Source: Lewinellaceae bacterium | GTDB lineage: Bacteria > Bacteroidota > Bacteroidia > Chitinophagales > Saprospiraceae | Length of the DNA stretch: 55,113 bases | Assembly: GCA_016711435.1 (NCBI GenBank) | Contig: JADJSY010000040.1 | Coordinates: 1 to 55,113, forward strand | Reading direction: 5' to 3' | Part shown: piece after piece, positions 1 through 8,071 of the stretch | Position numbering within the stretch: the first letter of the stretch is position 1 | Layout: the number at the start of each line of letters is the position of its first letter | Program-made: the position numbers and the translations under genes | Notes under the pieces: model-generated | What the model saw: only the letters and a program-made list of their open reading frames with translations | Database searches by the model: none | What the model was told of the DNA's origin: nothing

Positions 1-706
1 GCCTATCCCGCACCGTCACTTCCGAGCCTTCCGCCAGAAACACTGATAACGGCTCCGTGTTATTCAAATGTGCAAAAGCCGGGCCGTACACCGCCCCGAA
101 ATCCACTTCCACGTGCCAGGCTTTGATGGGATACACTTCCCAGCGCGGGTGTTCCACCTGGTATTCTATGGTCTGTTTGGCGCTGCGATGGGCATAACCC
201 CAGTAGTGTTCCGTGATAAATTCCGCTTCGCTGCCCGGCTTCATCGGTACCGGACTTGCCTCGCTTTGCACGCCGAAGGAATGCCAGCGGCGTTTTTCTT
301 TCCAGGCGTATTCCACCTGTAAAACATCTTTTTGTTCCTGCCAGTGGTGGCGCATAGTGCGCACGCCGTAATGTTCCCGGTACACGGTGTTCGCCACCCA
401 GGCAATAGCCGGCAAAGGCACCAGTTCGCTGATAAATACCACGCCGCGCTTCCAGCCTAGTACCGGATCGTGCCGCCGCACATAAAAACGCAGGTTGATT
501 TCCGTAAAATGTTCGTGCCAGGGCATGCGCCATCCTTTCAAACGGGTATTCAAAAACCGGAAACCGACCAGGCTGACATAACAGGTGTCATTCCAGATAT
601 CCAATTCGGTAAATGCGGGCAAATACGGCTTCAATACATCGGGATCCATCCGGTAATTGATCATTACCAAACGGCGCCATTGGGCACTCAAAAAAGCTGC
701 GGACAT
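1..706 (-). CDS. DUF2071 (YqjF-like) protein, 3'-truncated by window edge
   Basis: Reading the minus strand from the ATG at 706 gives an uninterrupted frame to the window edge, about 235 residues. It begins MSAAFLSAQWRRLVMINYRM and continues with DPDVLKPYLPAFTELDIWND and YVSLVGFRFLNTRLKG. This is the N-terminal pattern of the DUF2071/YqjF family, which has an acetoacetate-decarboxylase-like fold and no firmly assigned reaction. Later segments such as FAHLNNTEPLSVFLAEGS also fit. The C-terminus lies outside the window. There is no signal peptide, so it should be cytosolic. The family call is good; the biochemical role is unknown. Confidence 0.8.
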   Translation of the reverse strand, partial: MSAAFLSAQWRRLVMINYRMDPDVLKPYLPAFTELDIWNDTCYVSLVGFRFLNTRLKGWRMPWHEHFTEINLRFYVRRHDPVLGWKRGVVFISELVPLPAIAWVANTVYREHYGVRTMRHHWQEQKDVLQVEYAWKEKRRWHSFGVQSEASPVPMKPGSEAEFITEHYWGYAHRSAKQTIEYQVEHPRWEVYPIKAWHVEVDFGAVYGPAFAHLNNTEPLSVFLAEGSEVTVRDR

Positions 707-933
707 GGTGTTTTTCGATTATGTGCAGGTATAATCGTTTTTACCGCAGATAGTTTAAAAATGGAGCGTTTTAGTAACGCTAAAAACTTAGGGTTATGTG
801 CTTTGCGGGGAATAGAAGAGACCAACCTCGCCCAAGCACTTATTTTGGGTTAAAACCCATCTGTGTTTGTTCCGTTCATTTCCCCCGGCTAAAGCGCGGG
901 GGTTAGTCAAATCGCAAATTTGTTTTTTAAGCG
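707..933. other. Intergenic spacer with short hairpins
   Basis: No gene is visible. The spacer contains AGCGTT/AACGCT arms at 763-779 and a GC-rich hairpin, CCCCCG at 882-887 with CGGGGG at 897-902. The second hairpin resembles the short hairpins of REP-like elements, but nothing else here identifies an element. The promoter of the DUF2071 gene presumably lies just above 706. Confidence 0.4.
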
Positions 934-1024
934 TTAAGTAGGTGTGCAAAATTAGTTTTGGCCAAACTCTTTGTAAATGCTTGATAATGAACACTGATAA
1001 CCAATAACTAATAACAGATAACTA
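934..1024 (+). repeat. Dispersed ~90-bp repeat, copy 1
   Basis: This stretch runs from TTAAGTAGGTG through CTCTTTGTAAATGCTTGATA to the microrepeat ACTGATAACCAATAACTAAT and ends in GATAACTAC. Near-identical copies lie at 26510-26602 (minus) and 31970-32038 (plus, lacking the first ~25 nt). Its GATAAC/AATAAC tail also forms the outer arms of the palindrome at 47924-48070. Here the repeat ends one base before the stop codon of the GH16 gene on the opposite strand. At the other two loci it ends directly upstream of a start codon. Confidence 0.85.
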
Positions 1025-1025
1025 C

Positions 1026-2210
1026 TTATTGGAACACCCGCACATAATCCACAATCATCCGTTGCGGAAAAGTGGTTGTCGCGTCGGGACTGCCCGGCCA
1101 GTTGCCACCCACGGCCACATTAAAGATGAAGAAAAAATCCTGGTTAAAAGGCCAGGGTTGTCCTGCGCCCAGGATATCGGGTGTGATTTCGTGGAATTGT
1201 ACATCATCGAGGTACCAGCGAATACGGTTCTGTTCCCATTCAATGGAAAAAACATGGAATTCGTCAGAGAACCTGGCATTTCCCGGCAGCGTTTTGGAAG
1301 CGGTTTTCCACTGGTGGGTAGCGGTGCTGGTACCGTAATGCGCCGTACCGTGTGTTGTACCGGGCTGACTGCCTATCAATTCCATGATGTCAATTTCGCC
1401 GCAGGCGGGCCAGCCGGCCTGTTGAAAATTGCTGCCCAGCATCCACAAAGCGGGCCAGACACCTTTTCCTTTGGGCAATGCCGCGCGCATATCGATGCGA
1501 CCGTACTTAAACTCTTTTTTGCCTTTGGTAATCAGGCGGGAGGACGTGTAAGCGAAACCGCTGAAGCTTTCCTGCCGCGCTTCAATAATCATTTTACCAT
1601 CCGAAAAATAAGTGTTGTCCGGGCGGTAGTATTGCAGTTCGTTGTTGCCCCAACCACCGTTGTTGCCGATCTCATGGGTCCAGGTAGCCGTATTCAACAC
1701 GTTGGTATTGAATTCATCCTGCCACACCAAAGAACGACCGGGGTAGGTTTCCGGCGTGACATAGCCCGTGGCAGGGATTTCAAGGGCGTTGTCGTCGTCG
1801 TCGTTTTCCAGGGCGGCTTTGGCACGCGCCTGGCCGAGTACGGCATTCGCAGGATTCAGCAATACCACTTCAAAACTTTCGGTCGCTTCTTCAATTTCAT
1901 CGCCCAATACCTGGATGGCGATTTTTTTCTCCGTATCGCCAGGGCTGAACAACAATTGTTCGTTGACAACCGCCACGAAATCCGCGCCTGCCTGCGCAGT
2001 GCCCGATACCGTCGAATAATTGACCAGTACGTTTGCCTCGGAAGCCTTGCTCAAGCGGACGGTAAACTGAATAGTATTGGTAACATCTCCTTCGGGCTGA
2101 CTCACATCAGCAATGGAAAGACTTGGTTTTTGTGGATCGGGATCACCGGTATCGTCTTTTTTGCAGGCAGCGAGGGCGAGTAGTACGAAGAGGGAAAAAT
2201 ATAAACGCAT
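1026..2210 (-). CDS. Calx-beta + GH16 endo-beta-glucanase lipoprotein (laminarinase-like)
   Basis: A 394-residue lipoprotein with a signal peptide ending in LALAAC (lipid-anchored Cys about residue 16). Residues ~30-140 form a Calx-beta domain. Residues ~155-394 form a GH16 domain with the catalytic motif EIDIMELIG near residue 273, preceded by GVWPALWMLG and followed by HVFSIEWEQNRIRWYLD. GH16 enzymes with this motif hydrolyse beta-1,3 or mixed beta-1,3/1,4-glucans such as laminarin; the exact substrate is inferred. Export to the cell surface is likely. It is the last gene of the SusCD operon. The ATG is preceded by a 40-nt leader without a single G. Confidence 0.9.
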   Translation of the reverse strand: MRLYFSLFVLLALAACKKDDTGDPDPQKPSLSIADVSQPEGDVTNTIQFTVRLSKASEANVLVNYSTVSGTAQAGADFVAVVNEQLLFSPGDTEKKIAIQVLGDEIEEATESFEVVLLNPANAVLGQARAKAALENDDDDNALEIPATGYVTPETYPGRSLVWQDEFNTNVLNTATWTHEIGNNGGWGNNELQYYRPDNTYFSDGKMIIEARQESFSGFAYTSSRLITKGKKEFKYGRIDMRAALPKGKGVWPALWMLGSNFQQAGWPACGEIDIMELIGSQPGTTHGTAHYGTSTATHQWKTASKTLPGNARFSDEFHVFSIEWEQNRIRWYLDDVQFHEITPDILGAGQPWPFNQDFFFIFNVAVGGNWPGSPDATTTFPQRMIVDYVRVFQ

Positions 2211-2250
2211 TATAAGAAGTGAGAGGGTGAGAAGTGAGAGAGGGTGAGAA
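2211..2250 (-). repeat. G-free microrepeat leader (CTCACC class) upstream of GH16 gene
   Basis: On the minus strand the 40 bases before the GH16 ATG consist only of A, C and T, in repeats of the form TTCTCACCCTCTCTCAC. The same class occurs at 25252-25292 and at 33801-33836, where it again abuts a start codon (mtaB). Only one arm is present here, so it forms no hairpin. Confidence 0.7.
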
Positions 2251-2254
2251 CATT

Positions 2255-2370
2255 TTAAAAAGCATAAATAAGCACATAATCGACTTCCATACGCTGCGGC
2301 CAGATTTTTTCATCCACGCCCATTTACCCGCCGGAACCTTTTTTAGCCGTAGGAGGATTTTCAACCTCCT
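2255..2370 (-). pseudogene. C-terminal remnant of a second GH16 gene
   Basis: In the minus frame ending at the stop 2255-2257 one reads MGVDEKIWPQRMEVDYVLIY followed by AF. This matches the C-terminal end of GH16 laminarinases; the neighbouring intact gene ends PQRMIVDYVRVFQ. Upstream the frame is broken by a TAA at 2324-2326 and dissolves into the G/C-run region at 2391-2472. The normal ~800 bp of N-terminal GH16 coding sequence is absent. Either a real deletion or, more likely given the adjacent homopolymers, a misassembly removed the gene body. Confidence 0.6.
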
Positions 2371-2390
2371 CACTCAACACGCAGCGCGCC

Positions 2391-2472
2391 CGGGGGGGGG
2401 GGTTTCCCCCCCAAAAGGGGGGGGGGGGGGGGAGGCCCACCGGGGAAGACGCCCGCGAGGGGGGCCCCCCCC
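2391..2472. other. Homopolymer-rich junk, probable assembly artefact
   Basis: The stretch contains G11 (2392-2402), C7 (2406-2412), G16 (2417-2432) and further G and C runs, unlike anything else in the window. It sits exactly where the body of a second GH16 gene is expected. Low-quality read ends or a collapsed join would look like this. No biological feature can be supported here. Confidence 0.7.
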
Positions 2473-2481
2473 GGTGCTTAA

Positions 2482-3297
2482 TTAATCTTTTACAAAGGTC
2501 AGTTCAAACCAGCCATCCGTGTTAACAATTTTGCTGCGCACGACCAGTTGAGTTTCGGTAAGCGTCACAATATCGTACACCGGACCGGAATCCCAAACGC
2601 CGAGGAAAGCGCCGTCAGGCAAAATGATCTGATCGGCGCCATTTTGGCCGGTTCCTTTTGAAATAAACCATGCCAGATTGGTTGGCGGCGAATAATTGAC
2701 AGCCTGGTATCCGTTGAATGGATCTACCGTCTGGCCGTTGTTGTTGTACTGGAAATGCCCGGCAGTGAAGTAAAAGCAAAAAGCGTCGTCATATTGTGCT
2801 GCCTGCAAACCATTGAGTGGTGAAGTGTACCACTCGCTGGAACCTGGCTGAGGGCCTACCCGGACGGCGCCTGCACCCTGTGAGAAGGTCCAGCACTTGC
2901 CCGGCCCTTCACAATCGCCCGTGAGCAGCGCGGTTTGTGGGTCGCAGGCCGGCTGGGCATCCTGGGCAATATTGATACTGCGCGCAACCTGGGAAGTGCC
3001 GCCACCACCTTCGGCAGAAGCATACATCGTAATGATGTAATCGCCTTTGGTTTGGTAAAAAACGGTATCGATGGCCAGGGTCGATTTGGCAGGTGTGCCG
3101 CCCGGAAAGTCCCAAACGCGGGCAAAAAAACCGGTTGAAACATCCTTGACCACTACCCGGTTTGGATCACCGGCTACGGGTTCTACCGTAATGGAAGGCG
3201 CACCGGGTGCAGCAGGCAGCGTAATATCGTCGTCTTCGTACGGGGAGCAGGCCGATAATGTCAGCACGAGCCCCAGAGGAAAGAGGTATTTTTTCAT
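2482..3297 (-). CDS. PKD-type surface lipoprotein of the SusCD locus
   Basis: A 271-residue lipoprotein. The signal peptide MKKYLFPLGLVLTLSAC ends in a lipobox Cys (residue 17). Residues ~35-110 look like a PKD/Ig-like domain (WDFPGGTPAKS, DYIITMYASAEGG). The remainder contains CWTFSQGAG, WFISKGTGQNG and WFELTFVKD and resembles the C-terminal halves of surface glycan-binding lipoproteins encoded after SusD in Bacteroidota. The likely role is to hold beta-glucan at the cell surface for SusCD; this is inferred from position. It lies downstream of susD, across a palindromic spacer. Confidence 0.7.
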   Translation of the reverse strand: MKKYLFPLGLVLTLSACSPYEDDDITLPAAPGAPSITVEPVAGDPNRVVVKDVSTGFFARVWDFPGGTPAKSTLAIDTVFYQTKGDYIITMYASAEGGGGTSQVARSINIAQDAQPACDPQTALLTGDCEGPGKCWTFSQGAGAVRVGPQPGSSEWYTSPLNGLQAAQYDDAFCFYFTAGHFQYNNNGQTVDPFNGYQAVNYSPPTNLAWFISKGTGQNGADQIILPDGAFLGVWDSGPVYDIVTLTETQLVVRSKIVNTDGWFELTFVKD

Positions 3298-3338
3298 GGT
3301 AATTCTTTAATTTGTTGATTGTCAATTGATTTTAAATT

Positions 3339-3419
3339 GAGTATTTATAGATTTGAATATTCGAGTATAACTGATTCGTTACCAGTCAAATACTCGAATA
3401 TTCAAATCTTCATATACTC
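3339..3419. repeat. Intergenic palindrome between susD-like and PKD lipoprotein genes
   Basis: The two 30-nt arms (3339-3368 and 3390-3419) are inverted copies with about four mismatches. The core GATTTGAATATTCGAGTAT pairs with ATACTCGAATATTCAAATC around a 21-nt loop. It is AT-rich, with no T-tract after the stem, so it is not an ordinary intrinsic terminator. It nearly fills the space between the stop of the upstream gene (3424) and the leader of the downstream one. Confidence 0.8.
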
Positions 3420-3423
3420 GATC

Positions 3424-4707
3424 TCAATACCCCGCATTTTGGCTGATCGCCCCATTCGTCGCCTGTATTTGCGACAGCGGAATAGGGAAGCGCTTGTGTG
3501 TGCTTTCCACAAAACCCAGCGGACCCAGTACCTGCGTTGCACGTCCGGTGCGTATCAGGTCGAAAAAGCGGTGCCCTTCCAATCCCAACTCCACCCGGCG
3601 TTCGTGGTAAATGGCTTCCAGCAGTGCCGGGCCCGTGGCTGTTATGTTGGGCAAAACGTTCGGAAGCGTACCCCTGGCGCGGGCGCGCACCCGGTTAACC
3701 GATTGCCGTGCAGCGTCTTCATTGTTGTTGTGAAAAGCGGCTTCGGCATGTAGCAATAACACATCGGAAAAACGAATCACGCGGTCATTGCTGCCCCCGT
3801 TCGGGTTCGGATCGCCGAAAGGCGCGTCTTCACTTTTGTTGGTGAAATACTTTTTCGCGTAATAATCGTACGGGAAACCGCCGGTAGCGTCTTTGGTAAA
3901 AACACCCCGGTCGCCCATCAGATCTCCTACGCGGAACACCGTCGATTTCAAACGCGGATCTTCAAAACCTTCTTTAAAAAATTCCTGCACAAAATCTTCC
4001 GTTGGGATATTGAATCCGTAACCTTCAAACTGACCGCGTGGGCGCTGGAAGACATTGGTAAACGTTCCCTCGTTCGCATTGTTTTTGCCCCAGTTGCCAC
4101 CGGAAGCATTCATATACTGGATTTCAAAAATAGATTCCGGTCCGTTTTCGCCGGCCAGGGTGAATATTTTTGCGTAGTTCGGCTCTAATTGGTATTCGTT
4201 GGAGTTGATGATTTCTTCTCCTAAAGTCTGCGCCTCGCTCCAGCGTTGCTGCCAAACCAGCGATTTGAGCAACAGCGACTGTGCAGCGCCTTTGGTGACC
4301 CGAGCCAGGTTATCTGGGGGGTACTGACTGCGCGGGGGCAGTGCCGCTATGGCTTCTCTTAAATCGGCTTCGATCAAGACCCACACTTCCGCTTCATTGC
4401 TACGCGGCAGGTTGTATTCGCTTGGCGCCAATACGTGGTCGGCGAGCGGAACACCGCCGAACATGGTAGCGAGGTTGTAAAAAAACCAGGCGCGGATAAA
4501 ACGGAACCAGCGGAAATGGCCGCCAGGTGACAGTTCAAATTGCAACGGCGCATACGCCGCATTGACCGCTGCCACTGCATCCTGTTCGGTGCGGTAAAAA
4601 TTCTCTTCCGCTGCGCCGACCAATGGTTTGCGATCCAGAAAATCCTTGTTGCAGGCGTAAGCGTAAAACAGCAGACTTGCTAAAAGGAGAAGCCGTATAT
4701 TTTTCAT
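3424..4707 (-). CDS. SusD/RagB outer-membrane glycan-binding lipoprotein
   Basis: The 427-residue protein starts at the ATG at 4707: MKNIRLLLLASLLFYAYAC, then NKDFLDRKPLVGAAEENFY, the typical SusD N-terminus with lipoprotein Cys. An upstream in-frame ATG would add 44 residues encoded by a repeat and is rejected. The helical SusD fold is indicated by FRFIRAWFFYNLATMFGGVP, RVTKGAAQSLLLKSLVW and the C-terminal ERRVELGLEGHRFFDLIRTG. SusD proteins lid the SusC transporter and bind oligosaccharides. The protein is shorter than the usual 500-600 residues. It follows SusC in the same operon. Confidence 0.93.
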   Translation of the reverse strand: MKNIRLLLLASLLFYAYACNKDFLDRKPLVGAAEENFYRTEQDAVAAVNAAYAPLQFELSPGGHFRWFRFIRAWFFYNLATMFGGVPLADHVLAPSEYNLPRSNEAEVWVLIEADLREAIAALPPRSQYPPDNLARVTKGAAQSLLLKSLVWQQRWSEAQTLGEEIINSNEYQLEPNYAKIFTLAGENGPESIFEIQYMNASGGNWGKNNANEGTFTNVFQRPRGQFEGYGFNIPTEDFVQEFFKEGFEDPRLKSTVFRVGDLMGDRGVFTKDATGGFPYDYYAKKYFTNKSEDAPFGDPNPNGGSNDRVIRFSDVLLLHAEAAFHNNNEDAARQSVNRVRARARGTLPNVLPNITATGPALLEAIYHERRVELGLEGHRFFDLIRTGRATQVLGPLGFVESTHKRFPIPLSQIQATNGAISQNAGY

Positions 4708-4729
4708 ATCGTATGATTTAAAAGTGTTT

Positions 4730-4838
4730 TGGTGTTTTGGTGTTTTAGTGTTTTGGGGCGCTTCGTTCAGGCTCAAGAGAATAACATAGAGCAATGTTCC
4801 CTCTAAAACACCAAAACCCAAAAACACCAAAACACCCA
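4730..4838. repeat. AAACACC-class palindrome between susC and susD
   Basis: The left arm repeats GTGTTTTG (about 4730-4765) and the right arm repeats CAAAACAC (about 4804-4838), around a ~40-nt loop containing GGGGCGCTTCG. The same sequence style, tandem AAACACC followed by GG(C/T)GCTTCG, recurs at 14623-15044 and inside 33486-33796. On the minus strand the outer arm becomes a nearly G-free leader just above the susD start. Confidence 0.75.
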
Positions 4839-4839
4839 T

Positions 4840-7800
4840 TTAGAATAACGCATTGATCCCGCCCAGCAGTACACGCGCCTGCGGATAAAAACCCCGGTCG
4901 ATGCCTGCTGCCAGTGCGCCGCCGTACGATCCGATTTCGGGATCCATACCGGTGTAACGGGTGAAAGTGAACATGTTCTGGCCCGAGACATACACCCTGA
5001 ATTTTTCAAAACCGATGCGTTGCAAGAGGCTTTTTGGCAAGGAGTAACCCAATTGCACGTTTTTCAGCCGCAGGTAAGAGCCGTTCTCCACAAAACGATC
5101 CGATACGCGGGCGTTCTGGTTGGGATCGCTCAGGTTGACACGCGGCTCGCTGTTGGAAGTACCCGGACCGGTCCAGCGGTTGAGCACAGAAACCGGACGG
5201 TTGACGTAGGTGAAATCGTAGCGCACCGTGGCATTGTACAGGTCGTTGCCCTGTGCGCCTTGCAGGAAAATACCCAGGTCAAAACCTTTCCACTCCACAT
5301 CTGCATTAAAGCCGTAGGTAAAATCCGGGATCGGATTGCCGATATAAGTCTGGTCGTCGGTATTGACCACACCATCGCCATTCAGGTCTTTGAAACGAAT
5401 ATCGCCCGGCGCTGTATTTTCATTTTGAAATGCGTGATCGGCAACCTCCTGGCGGGTTTGGAAAATACCATCGGTTACATAGCCGAAATAAGCGCCGATG
5501 GGCTGCCCGACTTCCGTTTTAGTCACACTGGCATTGGCAGATTGCACCCTGCCGGCAAAGACGGGTTCTCCTCCTTCACCCAGGCCGGTCACTTCATTTT
5601 TAACCGCCGAAAAATTGCCGCCAACACTGTATTTGAACGCGCCGGAGCGGTTGCGGTACTGCACGTCGGTTTCCCATCCGGTATTTTTTACACTGGCAAT
5701 GTTGCGCACGGGCGGGTTAGCGCCGACAGTGAGCGGAATAGGCGCTGCATAAAGCATACCCGATGTATTCTTCAGGTAAAAATCACTGGTCCAGCTCAGG
5801 CGACCGTTAAAAAAAGTCGCGTCAAAGCCGAGGTCGGTTTGCGTAATCGTTTCCCAGCGCAGGTCGGGATTGGCTACAGTAAGTGGTACGCTGCCGTTGG
5901 TAATGATCTGGCCGGGGCCGAAAGTGTAATTCTGCCCGCTCAGCACGACGCTCGTGAAACCGTAGTTGCCAATCCGGTCGTTGCCGTTCTGGCCCCAACT
6001 GGCGCGGATTTTCAGAAATTCCAGCGCTTTGGAACCCCAGAACGCTTCCTCGCTGATAATCCAGCCCGCCGAAACGGACGGGAAATAACCGTAGCGGTTG
6101 TTCGGTCCGAATCGGGAAGAGCCATCGGCGCGGAGGGCTGCGCTAAAAAGGTATTTTTGATTGAATTCGTAGTTGGCACGACCGAAAACAGACAACAGGG
6201 AGGACTCATCGGCTCCGCCGTAAGCGCTTTGTGATGCGATCGGGTCGATGGTATTGGAAATGTACGCATCGTCTGGATCATTAGACGGGAGGTTGGTATT
6301 TGCGCCGCCGCTGTATTCAAATCCGTTTTCGAGGGCCGTGGTACCGCCCGTGAGGGTCAGGTGATGGCTTTCACCGAAATTGTGGTCCCAGGTCAGCACA
6401 TTTTCCAGTTGCCAGGTGCGCCAGCTATTGTGTTGTTTAACAACAGAATTGATCAGGTTTTTTTTCACCTGCGGGCGCGTCGCTCAACAAAGGATCATTG
6501 CTCAGGTCGAATGCCCGATAGAAAATATCACGGGTGGCAAAAGTCGCATCTACGCTATAAGAACTGCGGAATCGCAGTCCGGGCGCGAGTGTCAGTTCGG
6601 CAAAAACGGCTCCTACGACCCGGTTTGATTTCCAGCGGTCGTAGGTTTGTTCAATGGCATTGACCGGGTTGACAATATCCGTATCGGAATAGCGGGAATA
6701 GGCATACGTACCGTCGTCTTTCCGCACGGGCGTCACAGGGTCCATATTTAAAGCGCGGACCAATGGCGTGGTAAATTCGTTGTTTTCGGGCAAAAAGCGT
6801 CGACCCAGGTTGGTAAGGCCCAGGTTTGTACCGATGCTGAGCCATTTTTTTACCGTGTTGGTACCGTTGATGCGGGCGGTGTAGCGTCTGAATCCGGCTT
6901 TGTCGCCGCCCACAATACCTTCCTGATCGAAATAATTGCCCGAAACGGTGTAGGTGGATTTTTCAGAACCGCCGCTGAAACTCAGTTGGTGGCTGCTCAT
7001 GGGCGCATTGCCGAAAATGGCGTCGAGCCAGTCCGTACCATTTCCCAGCGCTTCCGGGTTGGCCAATTCGGGCAGCGGCACCTGGCCGGCAGCAATATGC
7101 GCCTCATTGGAAAGAATAGCATATTCGCGGGCATTCAGCAGGTTTACTTTTTTCCAGGCGCTCTGCATCCCGAAATAAGCGTCATAGGCAACTTTGCCAT
7201 CCTGGTTCTTTTTACCACCTTTTGTCGTAATCAGCACTACGCCGTTGGCGCCCCGCGAGCCGTAAATGGCTGCAGATGCGGCATCTTTCAGCACATTCAT
7301 GGTTTCGATGTCGTTCGGATTGAGAAAATCCAGGCCGTCCACCGGTACGCCATCGACGATGTACAGCGGGTCGCTGTTATTGATGGTACCTGTGCCGCGT
7401 ATCCGAACTGTGAGCGGACTGCCGGGCGAACCCGAATTCTGCGTCACCTGAACGCCGGCGGTACGGCCCTGCAGGGCCTGCTCGACCCGCAACACGGGCA
7501 ATTCGGCAATTTCGGCGGCTGTAACGGTAGACACCGCGCCGCTGATATTGCTGCGTTTCTGCGAGCCGTAACCCACTACAACGACTTCGTTAATCAGGGC
7601 GTTGTTTTCATCCAGAACAACGTCGATAACACTACGGCTGCCAATCTTTTCCTTTTTACTGATCATGCCAGTGTAAGAAAAAACGAGCACGTATTCTGAA
7701 GAGGGCGCTGTGAGGCGAAACTGGCCTTCGATGTCAGCAATAGCGCCTCCGCTGGTTCCTTCAATCGCTACGGTAGCGCCAATAAGCGGCTGCCCGTCGG

Positions 7801-7900
7801 CAGCGCCGGTAATACGCCCGCTTACGCTGACTTGAGCGCTGAGCGCTTCAGACAGCAACAAAAGCAGGGCAATCGTGTAGTAAGTTAGTTTTGTGTTCAT
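4840..7900 (-). CDS. SusC/RagA TonB-dependent transporter, frame-broken at an A8 run
   Basis: One gene split by a single-base frame break. The first part (7900 to ~6460) has a signal peptide, a carboxypeptidase-like regulatory domain (residues ~24-105), the SGAVSTV motif, and a plug with PLYIVDGVPVDG and AIYGSRGANGVVLITTKGG. The second part (~6465 to 4840) is the beta-barrel, ending PQARVLLGGINALF. The break is at T8 on the plus strand (6458-6465). Removing one A restores AGEKNLINSVVKQHNSW, and the total length (3061 nt) exceeds a multiple of three by one. About 1020 residues, normal for SusC. It imports glycan oligomers across the outer membrane with SusD. Confidence 0.92.
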
Positions 7901-8024
7901 GATTAACAGGCTGTTGAACCAAATGAGTTTGTTGTGCTTTTTTCAAAGCACCCTGACCGAATCGCCCCGACAACAGGGCGTCAAAGCAAACAATAGAGTT
8001 GTTGCGGTGGGGAACAAAATGGAA

Positions 8025-8049
8025 GCGGGCGGATAACCAATCCGCCCGC
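8025..8049 (-). terminator. Probable stem-loop terminator after the repeat-domain T9SS gene
   Basis: Perfect 10-bp arms, GCGGGCGGAT at 8025-8034 and ATCCGCCCGC at 8040-8049, with a 5-nt loop. They lie just past the stop of the gene ending at 8072 and before susC. The following sequence on the minus strand is only weakly T-rich (TTCCATTTTG), so it may attenuate rather than fully stop transcription. Confidence 0.5.
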
Positions 8050-8071
8050 AAAAACCACAATTACCAAAAGT

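Noticed and set aside
60..533. A 157-residue open frame on the minus strand within the first gene
   Set aside because: It is a different frame of the DUF2071 gene, which reads continuously from 706; the shadow frame has no recognisable domain.
1029..2183. Long plus-strand open frame opposite the GH16 gene
   Set aside because: It is antisense to a well-conserved GH16/Calx-beta protein and matches no family; a by-product of codon bias.
2143..2373. Small gene between the GH16 gene and the PKD lipoprotein gene
   Set aside because: The frame overlaps the GH16 start and runs out of frame through a recognisable GH16 C-terminal remnant.
3424..4839. Longer N-terminus for the SusD-like protein starting at 4839
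   Set aside because: The extension would be encoded by the AAACACC palindrome and would bury the lipoprotein signal peptide that starts at 4707.
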